NCBI GenBank assembly: GCA_902565895.1
Contig: CACFGV010000008.1
Span: 1 to 64,000 of the forward strand
Reading direction: 5' to 3'
DNA: 64,000 nt
Origin: K189A clade bacterium
GTDB taxonomy: Bacteria > Pseudomonadota > Gammaproteobacteria > Pseudomonadales > Azotimanducaceae
The notes under the pieces are model-generated. The model was given only the letters and a program-made list of their open reading frames with translations. It did not search any database and was not told the DNA's origin. Shown here piece by piece: positions 8,898-15,791 of this stretch; positions within the stretch are counted from its first letter, which is position 1, and the number at the start of each line of letters is the position of its first letter. The position numbers and the translations under genes were made by a program.

Positions 8898-9137
8898 CTA
8901 TTCTGATGTGGCTTGAGCCGCGTGCCACGGCGCGTTTACACCCATACGCAGCTCGCCGGTATAAAAGCCATAGGCAATGGCGGATAACAATAGACCTGCC
9001 AGGGTAATACGCACCCCAAGCGCGTAAAGCGTGCGTTTGGAATCCGGTTGCTCTGTGTCTTTGAATAGAAACACCAAGCCGCTGGTTAGGCTAGCTATGA
9101 CGCCGAATAACAACAACACGATGATGATTTTAAGCAC
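8898..9137 (-). CDS. DUF2909 twin-transmembrane protein
   Basis: A 79-residue protein with two hydrophobic helices (about residues 2-24 and 43-61) separated by a short polar loop containing SKRTLYALGVRI. This matches the DUF2909 family, small proteins that sit between coxC and the SURF1 gene in Pseudomonas and relatives. The position suggests a role linked to oxidase assembly, but none has been established to my knowledge. It starts at a GTG at 9137 preceded by AGGTAGG and is convergent with coxC. Confidence 0.85.
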   Translation of the reverse strand: MLKIIIVLLLFGVIASLTSGLVFLFKDTEQPDSKRTLYALGVRITLAGLLLSAIAYGFYTGELRMGVNAPWHAAQATSE

Positions 9138-9195
9138 GGCCCTACCTCTCGGTACACGCCGCTACTGTAATGCATGGACATGTGAGCGTTAAGTG

Positions 9196-9930
9196 ATGAA
9201 AGCCTTTAAGCCAGGTGTTCGCATGAGCATTTTTGCCCTGCTGTTGTTGCCTATTTTGCTTGCTCTTGGTAACTGGCAGGTGCAACGGGGTGCGTTTAAA
9301 CGAGAGCTCGAAACCGCTTATCTTGAACAGCTTACCCGTCTGCCAGTAAACGTCGCTGAGTTGCTAGCGTCCGCGGGCAGTGACCTCGCTTTACGGCCCT
9401 TTACGCGGGTTCGGCTAAACGGACGCTATGGCCAAGAGATGTTTTTCTTAGACAACCAAGTGGACGCTGGCGAAGTCGGCTATTGGTTGTTTCAGACCTT
9501 TATTGCTCAGGACGGATCACAGTGGCTGGTTAATCGCGGCTTTGTCGCCGCGCCAAAGGACCGTAGCGCGCTACCAGATGTGGAAACACCCCTGAATGAG
9601 GTCCTATTGGTTGCCAGTATCTGGCCAGATCTAGGGTTACCGCCGTTATTTGGGGAAGAGGTTTGGTCCGAAGATTGGCCCAAGCGAATCCAACGTAAAG
9701 ATCTTCAGCGTATGTCCGAGGCAGTGCAATCGTTAGCCTGGGAACTGCGACTGGAACCAGGGCAGCCTGGGGTGTTGCAGGCGGCGCCGTTTGCAGAGCC
9801 TCTGTCCGACGCTAAACATCGTGGGTACGCCCTGACATGGTTTGGACTTGCCACGGCCCTTGTTTGCGGTTTTGTGATTTTTGGCTTTAGGCAAGGATCT
9901 GTTGACGCGGTATCCACAGACCAGACTTGA
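9196..9930 (+). CDS. SURF1-family cytochrome oxidase biogenesis protein
   Basis: Helps insert heme a into oxidase subunit I. The protein has the SURF1 layout: an N-terminal membrane helix with LGNWQVQRGAFKRELE, a periplasmic domain with GRYGQEMFFLDNQ and WLVNRGFV, and a C-terminal helix (about residues 212-232) preceded by HRGYALTWF. A GTG at 9193 directly precedes the ATG at 9196; either could start translation. It begins the second cox transcription unit, which runs on through ctaA, ctaB and sco with overlaps or gaps of a few dozen bases at most. Confidence 0.93.
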   Translation: MKAFKPGVRMSIFALLLLPILLALGNWQVQRGAFKRELETAYLEQLTRLPVNVAELLASAGSDLALRPFTRVRLNGRYGQEMFFLDNQVDAGEVGYWLFQTFIAQDGSQWLVNRGFVAAPKDRSALPDVETPLNEVLLVASIWPDLGLPPLFGEEVWSEDWPKRIQRKDLQRMSEAVQSLAWELRLEPGQPGVLQAAPFAEPLSDAKHRGYALTWFGLATALVCGFVIFGFRQGSVDAVSTDQT

Positions 9931-9970
9931 AGATGACGGCGCTCGTCGCAGTTATCAGATAAGAAAGAGA

Positions 9971-10507
9971 ATGAACATGCAAAAACAAAAGCCAAAGGCC
10001 ACCGGGCGTAAACAGCTGACCATAATTCTCATTGTTGCAACGATCTCGCTAATGGGCAGTTACGGCTTGTTTTGGCTGGCAAAAGGCGGCGTTGGTTGGG
10101 GTACCACGAACAACGGCGAATTCGTTACGCCATTGACTCACCGCCGCGACCTCGGTTGGCAATTGGACTCGGATGTTGAACTTTTGCAGGACAATCTATG
10201 GTGGTTGTGGTTGACCGTTGAGAATTGCGATCCCCAGTGCGAGCAAGCATTGAAAAACCTCAAAGCAACCCACATCCTGCTAAATAAAGAAGCAGAACGC
10301 GTTCGCGTGGCTTTTTCTAGCGCTGGAAAGACAACGCCCGGCACAACCGGCATGGTCCGGGTCGAGATAACCAATCGCGCTATGCCCTACGGCATTTATA
10401 TCATCGATCCCTTGGGTAACTTGGTTTTTTATTACGCAACCGAAACGCCCCCGAAAGATATTTTGCAAGACCTAAAACGACTGCTAAAGGTGTCCCAAAT
10501 TGGCTAA
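9971..10507 (+). CDS. Membrane-anchored thioredoxin-like protein of the cox assembly cluster
   Basis: Corresponds by position to the small unnamed gene between SURF1 and ctaA in Pseudomonas (PA0111-like). The 178-residue product has one membrane helix at about residues 15-37. A periplasmic domain follows in which Cys86 and Cys90 form a CxxxC (ENCDPQCEQ), reminiscent of the copper site of Sco proteins. A C-terminal IDPLGNLVFYY strand also looks thioredoxin-like. A copper or redox role in oxidase assembly is inferred, not shown. The ATG at 9971 has AAGAGA just upstream; a longer frame overlapping SURF1 is unlikely. Confidence 0.75.
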   Translation: MNMQKQKPKATGRKQLTIILIVATISLMGSYGLFWLAKGGVGWGTTNNGEFVTPLTHRRDLGWQLDSDVELLQDNLWWLWLTVENCDPQCEQALKNLKATHILLNKEAERVRVAFSSAGKTTPGTTGMVRVEITNRAMPYGIYIIDPLGNLVFYYATETPPKDILQDLKRLLKVSQIG

Positions 10508-11489
10508 CTTATTGATTAAAAAACTGGTCGCATTTGGCGTTGTGTTCGCACTACTGGTAGTGGCCGTTGGCGCCTATACGCGGCTAGCAGATGCAGGTCT
10601 TGGATGCCCCGACTGGCCTGGTTGTTATGGCTTCTTGACGGTGCCCCAGGCGCAAGCAGATGTTGACGTTGCTGAGGCGCGATATCCTGATGCGCCGGTT
10701 GAGGTGGTGAAGGCTTGGTGGGAAATGGGCCACCGTTACATTGCCGGAGCGCTAATGGCGCTGGTATTTGCCATGTTCGTCATTGCCTGGCGGGGCAGGA
10801 GTGAAAACACGCCGACAACACTGCTGAGTGCTCTTTTGGTCATCATTACCTGTCAGGCTGCCTTTGGCGCTTGGACTGTAACGCTAAAACTCTGGCCGCA
10901 GGTGGTAACGGCGCACCTGCTCGGTGGCTTCACTACGCTCAGTCTGCTTTGGTTGTTATTGTTGCGCCAAGGGGCACTGCCCAGCGTGCATAGAGGCCTG
11001 CCCATGCCAGGCAAACACGCAGCTATCGCGTTAGCTGTGGTGATTGGCCAAATAGCGCTTGGGGGTTGGGTGTCCTCTAATTACGCTGCCCTAGCCTGTC
11101 ACGATTTTCCAAGTTGCGACGGTTCGTACACACCCGCCATTGACTTAGCAGAAGGATTCAATCTTTTTCAGGGTGTTGGCCCGAGTTACCTAGGCGGGCT
11201 GATGGACAGCGAAGCACGTAAAGCCATTCACTGGGTGCACAGATTGAGCGCGATAGTGGTCGCGATCGTAGTCATTGCCTTGGCTGTGCGTTTGATGAAG
11301 GCAAATCGACTACTGGCTACAACCATGTTGGTGGTTTTGGCGGCCCAAATTCTTCTGGGTATTCTCAACGTTGTCTGGGTACTGCCGTTGATCAACGCCA
11401 CCCTGCACAACGTGGGCGGTGCGTTGTTGCTGATTACCCTGGTTACAGTAAACTTCGCTCCGCGCTTGCGCGTGCACACTGGCCCATGA
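10500..11489 (+). CDS. ctaA: Heme A synthase (CtaA/COX15)
   Basis: Oxidises the C8 methyl of heme O to the formyl group of heme A in the inner membrane. About eight hydrophobic helices are visible, with the family pattern GAYTRLADAGLGCPDWPGCYG near the N-terminus and conserved His residues in MGHRY, AHLLGG, HWVHR and TLHNVGG. The reading frame starts at a TTG at 10500 that overlaps the preceding stop by 8 bp. Its own stop overlaps the ctaB ATG (ATGA), so coupling is likely. Confidence 0.95.
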   Translation: MANLLIKKLVAFGVVFALLVVAVGAYTRLADAGLGCPDWPGCYGFLTVPQAQADVDVAEARYPDAPVEVVKAWWEMGHRYIAGALMALVFAMFVIAWRGRSENTPTTLLSALLVIITCQAAFGAWTVTLKLWPQVVTAHLLGGFTTLSLLWLLLLRQGALPSVHRGLPMPGKHAAIALAVVIGQIALGGWVSSNYAALACHDFPSCDGSYTPAIDLAEGFNLFQGVGPSYLGGLMDSEARKAIHWVHRLSAIVVAIVVIALAVRLMKANRLLATTMLVVLAAQILLGILNVVWVLPLINATLHNVGGALLLITLVTVNFAPRLRVHTGP

Positions 11490-12457
11490 CACAACTGCTG
11501 CTTCGACTTGGACGCCCCAATATGCAAAGTACAGCTCAGCCTACCTGGCGGGACTACCTTGAGCTTTGTAAACCTCGCGTGGTGTTGCTAATGCTGCTGT
11601 GCGCGTTAGCGGGGATGTATCTGGCGTCTACTGGAACAGTGCCTCTACAAACACTTTTTTTTGGCTTGTTGGGCATCGGGCTGGTCGCGGGTTCTGCTGC
11701 CGTTGTCAACCACATTGCTGATGCGGCTATTGATGCAAGGATGGCGCGTACAGAGAATCGGCCAATCGCTACTGGCCGTGTGTCTAACCAAGGCGCCATC
11801 GTTTTCTCAGCAGTTACGGGCATTGTAGGGTTCGGAGTCTTGTGGCTCTTTGTTAATCCGCTTACCGCGTGGCTAAACTTCGCATCGTGGGTTGGTTATG
11901 GCTTCATTTATACGATGTTCCTAAAGCGGGCGACGCCGCAAAACATCGTCATTGGTGGACTGTTTGGGGCGGCACCGCCACTGTTTGGTTGGACTGCAGT
12001 GACGAACAGCATTGACCCAGGTGGCTTGCTATTAGTGTTGATTATTTTTGTGTGGACGCCGCCGCACTTTTGGGCACTGGCCATTGAGCGCAAAGAAGAA
12101 TACGCCCTTGTAAACATGCCGATGCTGCCAGTAACCCATGGTGAGTCCTTCACCCGCTTACACATTCTGTTGTATACGATTCTGTTACTGGTGTGCTCAC
12201 TATTGCCCTTCCTAATCGGAATGTCAGGACCACTCTACTTGTTGGGTGCTTTGGCACTAGGACTGGTGTTTTTATATTGGGCAGTGGTTTTAGTGCGCAA
12301 CCAAAATCCCCGTGCTCCCATGGCTACATTTAAGTACTCAATCCTGTACTTGGGCGTTTTGTTTTCGTTTTTGCTGGGCGACCACTACTTAACGATCAGT
12401 AGTCTTGAACTGGCGCCTCAAGCCGCACCAGTGCAGATGCAAAAAATAGAGGTATAA
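11486..12457 (+). CDS. ctaB: Protoheme IX farnesyltransferase (heme O synthase)
   Basis: UbiA-family prenyltransferase that adds farnesyl to protoheme to make heme O, the substrate of CtaA. Two Asp-rich motifs are present in recognisable form: NHIADAAIDARMARTENRP and the WTPPHFWALAIERKEEYA region. About nine membrane helices are visible. The ATG at 11486 overlaps the ctaA stop; a second in-frame ATG at 11522 begins MQSTAQPTW and could be the real start. Confidence 0.96.
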   Translation: MTQLLLRLGRPNMQSTAQPTWRDYLELCKPRVVLLMLLCALAGMYLASTGTVPLQTLFFGLLGIGLVAGSAAVVNHIADAAIDARMARTENRPIATGRVSNQGAIVFSAVTGIVGFGVLWLFVNPLTAWLNFASWVGYGFIYTMFLKRATPQNIVIGGLFGAAPPLFGWTAVTNSIDPGGLLLVLIIFVWTPPHFWALAIERKEEYALVNMPMLPVTHGESFTRLHILLYTILLLVCSLLPFLIGMSGPLYLLGALALGLVFLYWAVVLVRNQNPRAPMATFKYSILYLGVLFSFLLGDHYLTISSLELAPQAAPVQMQKIEV

Positions 12458-12461
12458 ACGC

Positions 12462-13124
12462 ATGAACAGCATTCGCTCAACGGTGCTGTTATGCGCCGGG
12501 TTCATAACCATTGTATTGGCCATGTTTGTGCTCAGCGTGACACGTACGCCACAACTTTCCGACCAAGAGCTTAGAGCCGCAGGCGTATTCTTGCTGCCTA
12601 AACCGCGTGCGTTGGCCGATTTCAATCTGCAGGATCAGTCCGGTGCTGCATATGGGCTTGAGTCGTTGGCAGGTAAGTGGAGTTTTATCTTCTTCGGCTT
12701 TACTAACTGCCCAGACATCTGCCCTACCTCAATGGCGGAAATGGGACAGGCCGAGCGAGAGTTGTATGCAGCGGGTGATATGTTGGACGATCCGCTGCAG
12801 GGAGTGCTGGTCTCTGTAGATCCCGATAACGACAGCCCCAGTGATCTGGGGCAATACGCCCAGGCGTTTTCACCCCGATTTTTAGGGATTTGGGGCGCGC
12901 GTGAGGATCTGGTTGCGTTTACACAACAAGTAAACGTTGCTTTCGCAAAGGTGCCATTGGCGCCATCACAACAAATAGCCGATGCCCCGCCGGGGTACAC
13001 CGTCGATCACACCGGCAACATCGTCATCATTAACCCGCGAGGCCACTATCACGGCTTCATTAAGTTGCCCCACAAAGCCGAGACTATTAGGCTGACTTAT
13101 CAAACGTTAGCTGCACAGTTTTAG
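12462..13124 (+). CDS. sco: SCO1/SenC copper chaperone for CuA
   Basis: Thioredoxin-fold protein that delivers copper to the CuA site of subunit II. A membrane anchor covers residues 7-25. The copper-binding Cys83 and Cys87 lie in TNCPDICPTS and the third ligand is the His in VDHTGNIV. Length (220 residues) is normal. It begins 4 bp after ctaB and closes the assembly run, with egtB starting only 7 bp later. Confidence 0.95.
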   Translation: MNSIRSTVLLCAGFITIVLAMFVLSVTRTPQLSDQELRAAGVFLLPKPRALADFNLQDQSGAAYGLESLAGKWSFIFFGFTNCPDICPTSMAEMGQAERELYAAGDMLDDPLQGVLVSVDPDNDSPSDLGQYAQAFSPRFLGIWGAREDLVAFTQQVNVAFAKVPLAPSQQIADAPPGYTVDHTGNIVIINPRGHYHGFIKLPHKAETIRLTYQTLAAQF

Positions 13125-13131
13125 GAGCTTT

Positions 13132-14448
13132 ATGGCTTTTGATGCAAAGCCAACTGCGATAAGGGAAAACGCATCCGCTCTCGAACTGGAAGTGAAGCGG
13201 CTGGCGCTGTTAGCGGCTCGTTATCGGGCCGTGCGCCAGCAAAGCCTGAGCCTATGCGAACCGTTAGAGACCGAGGATTTTGGTGTTCAGCCGATGGCTG
13301 ATGCAAGCCCACCTAAATGGCACTTAGCGCACACCAGCTGGTTTTTTGAAACATTTCTGTTGATTGACTTGCAACCTGATTACCAGGAGTTCCATCCGGC
13401 CTATGCCGAGCTTTTCAATTCTTATTACAACGGCGTTGGGCAGCCGTTTCCCCGACTACGCCGAGGCACGCTATCGCGGCCTACCCTGAGCGAAGTTCTT
13501 AACTATCGCAGAGTAGTAGACGACGCTACCGAAACACTCTTAGAGCAGGTACAAAAAAATCCGCAGTCGATCCACTTAAGCCGTCTCAATACAGTGCTAG
13601 AGATTGGGCTAGAGCACGAACAGCAGCATCAAGAGTTGCTGCTTACCGATGTGAAATACAATTTTGGCCACAATCCTTTAGCGCCAGCGTACTGTGCGCA
13701 TACCGCGCTGACGCAATCAGAGGGCGCCTCGGCGCTGTCTTTTGACACCCACGAGCCGGGGCTTGTCTGGATGGGTGCAAAACCTCAAGAGTTTGCTTTC
13801 GATAATGAACGGCCTCGCCACGAGGTCTTTTTGCGGCCTTTCCAAGTGGCCAACCGAACGGTCAGTAACGGCGAATTTCTGGCGTTTATCGAGGACAACG
13901 GCTACGAGCGCCCCGAATTATGGCTTGCAGAAGCATGGCAGCGTTTGCAAGACGGGACCCTGGCGAAACAACCTTTGTATTGGCGGCAGCAACCGGATGG
14001 TTGGTACGAATACCGCTTGGATGGACTCTACCGGTTGGATAAGGCACGTCCCGTGGTGCACGTCAGTGCGTTTGAGGCCATGGCCTATGCGGCCTGGGCA
14101 AATGCACGGTTGTTGACAGAAGCGGAATGGGAATGGGCAGCCGGAGTTCATCAAAGCCGCGGTAATTTTGTTGAATCCGAGCAATTTCATCCGGTGTCAA
14201 GTGATACGCCGCAGTTTTTTGGCAACGTTTGGGAATGGACGAGCAGCAGTTATGCGCCCTATCCCGGTTATCAGCCGTTGACCGGCGTGCTGGGTGAATA
14301 CAACGGTAAATTTATGAGCAGTCAGTTGGTGTTGCGTGGCGGATCCTGTGTTACGCCCAAAGAGCACATCAGAGCCAGCTATCGAAATTTTTTCTATCCA
14401 GCAGATCGCTGGCAATTCAGCGGGATACGTCTAGCGCGGGACGTTTAG
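13132..14448 (+). CDS. egtB: Ergothioneine biosynthesis sulfoxide synthase EgtB
   Basis: Non-heme iron enzyme joining a thiol donor to hercynine in ergothioneine synthesis. The N-terminal DinB-like domain carries the iron ligands as one His in HLAHTSWFFE and the pair in HEQQHQEL. The C-terminal sulfatase-modifying-factor-like domain shows EAEWEWAAG, NVWEWTSS, LRGGSC and the ending FSGIRLARD. At 438 residues it is full length. It follows sco by 7 bp and precedes egtD by 8 bp, so the pair may be co-transcribed with the oxidase assembly genes. egtA, egtC and egtE are not in the window; many proteobacteria keep only egtB and egtD together. Confidence 0.95.
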   Translation: MAFDAKPTAIRENASALELEVKRLALLAARYRAVRQQSLSLCEPLETEDFGVQPMADASPPKWHLAHTSWFFETFLLIDLQPDYQEFHPAYAELFNSYYNGVGQPFPRLRRGTLSRPTLSEVLNYRRVVDDATETLLEQVQKNPQSIHLSRLNTVLEIGLEHEQQHQELLLTDVKYNFGHNPLAPAYCAHTALTQSEGASALSFDTHEPGLVWMGAKPQEFAFDNERPRHEVFLRPFQVANRTVSNGEFLAFIEDNGYERPELWLAEAWQRLQDGTLAKQPLYWRQQPDGWYEYRLDGLYRLDKARPVVHVSAFEAMAYAAWANARLLTEAEWEWAAGVHQSRGNFVESEQFHPVSSDTPQFFGNVWEWTSSSYAPYPGYQPLTGVLGEYNGKFMSSQLVLRGGSCVTPKEHIRASYRNFFYPADRWQFSGIRLARDV

Positions 14449-14456
14449 GAGGGCTC

Positions 14457-15434
14457 TTGGCGAATGAACGCGAAGTGGTATTTTACGATCAGGGTGCTGC
14501 AACTCAGCGTATGTTGGCTGAGGTATTGGCGGGTTTTCGTCGGCCGCAAAAGCAAATAGCGCCAAAGTACTTTTACGACGAGAAGGGATCGCAACTATTC
14601 GACGCGATCACCGAATTGTCCGAGTACTACCCTACTCGTATCGAGATGCAACTATTTGACCAGCACTTGCCGCAAGTTCGGCACAGGTTCGGCGACCAAT
14701 CGTTGTGTGTTGTCGAATATGGTAGCGGCTCGAGCAAGAAAATTCGGCGGGTGCTCGACACCCTGGCTCCCTCGGTATACGTGCCAGTAGACATCTCGCG
14801 TCAATATCTGCTCGACAATACCCATGAACTGCACGCAGATTTTCCGCATATAGCAATGTATCCGGTATGTGCCGACATCAGCCGCGAGTTTGAACTGCCG
14901 GCAGAAGTGGACTCTTTGCATAAGCTTGGCTTCTATCCTGGATCTAGTATTGGCAATTTTTTGCCGACAGAGGCGGTTGCGTTTTTGCGTCGGGTGAGGC
15001 GAACCCTGGGGCAGGACGCTCATCTGCTTATTGGTGTGGACGCAAAAAAGCCTGCGCAAGTTTTGGAAGCGGCCTACAACGACGCCGCCGGGGTAACAGC
15101 GCAGTTCAATCTCAATGTTCTGCGACATTTAAACGATCAGCTCAATACGGATTTTAGGTTACATAACTTTCAGCACGAGGCGCGTTACAACCAAGAACAG
15201 GGTTGTATCCAGATGTTCCTGCGCAGCACCTGTGATCAACAGGTGATGATTGGTGATGACACGATCGCTTTTACCAAGGGTGAGCGGATTCATACGGAAG
15301 ACTCCTACAAGTACAGCGTGCAAGAGTTCTTGCAGCTTGCCGAGGCCGCAGGGTTTGCTGACGCCGGGCATTGGCAGGATGACCAGGGGTGGTACTCGTT
15401 GTTTTTGCTAACTGGGCAGGACGCCCAAAAGTAA
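14457..15434 (+). CDS. egtD: L-histidine N-alpha-methyltransferase EgtD
   Basis: Uses three SAM molecules to trimethylate histidine to hercynine, the substrate of EgtB. Family features seen are PKYFYDEKGSQLFDAI, YPTRIE, the SAM loop VEYGSGSSKK, FYPGSSIGNF and the C-terminal EDSYKYS. The start is a TTG at 14457 with an excellent AGGAGGG at 14447-14453, overlapping the egtB stop. A nearby ATG is out of frame. Length (325 residues) is typical. Confidence 0.95.
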   Translation: MANEREVVFYDQGAATQRMLAEVLAGFRRPQKQIAPKYFYDEKGSQLFDAITELSEYYPTRIEMQLFDQHLPQVRHRFGDQSLCVVEYGSGSSKKIRRVLDTLAPSVYVPVDISRQYLLDNTHELHADFPHIAMYPVCADISREFELPAEVDSLHKLGFYPGSSIGNFLPTEAVAFLRRVRRTLGQDAHLLIGVDAKKPAQVLEAAYNDAAGVTAQFNLNVLRHLNDQLNTDFRLHNFQHEARYNQEQGCIQMFLRSTCDQQVMIGDDTIAFTKGERIHTEDSYKYSVQEFLQLAEAAGFADAGHWQDDQGWYSLFLLTGQDAQK

Positions 15435-15446
15435 ATCGTTGGCGTA

Positions 15447-15728
15447 CTAGCGATTCTTCGGCTCAAGCTCTTTCAGCGTCCAACTGGGTACGAGTGCACC
15501 AACTTGGTCTAAGTCACCGTTGCCGTGGGTAGGGTCCTCGGGCACCAAATAGTAGGGTTTGCCCCAGTTTGGCACCACTCGAATCATGCGTAATACGCCA
15601 TTCTGGCGGAACTCGTATACCACCTCGTCCTCGCCGGCAATGATGGTGACGTCCGGTCCCGCAGAGGCTTGTTGCGCATTGACAGGCAGGGCGCTCAGCA
15701 GCATTACCAAAAAAAGGTTCAGGGACAT
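15447..15728 (-). CDS. DUF2782 exported protein
   Basis: Small secreted protein of the DUF2782 family, usually found beside polA in gammaproteobacteria. From the ATG at 15728 the product begins with a signal peptide ending near VNAQQ. The mature part has the family pattern EVVYEFRQNGVLRMIRV then GKPYYLVPED. A longer frame starts at 15767, but the shorter one places the signal peptide at the N-terminus. It is divergent from polA. Function unknown. Confidence 0.82.
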   Translation of the reverse strand: MSLNLFLVMLLSALPVNAQQASAGPDVTIIAGEDEVVYEFRQNGVLRMIRVVPNWGKPYYLVPEDPTHGNGDLDQVGALVPSWTLKELEPKNR

Positions 15729-15791
15729 GCGCCTGTGTTGCTGCGGTCGCTGTAGTAAAGTGGTCACACCCAGTCTGCCAAGGTCTTAACA

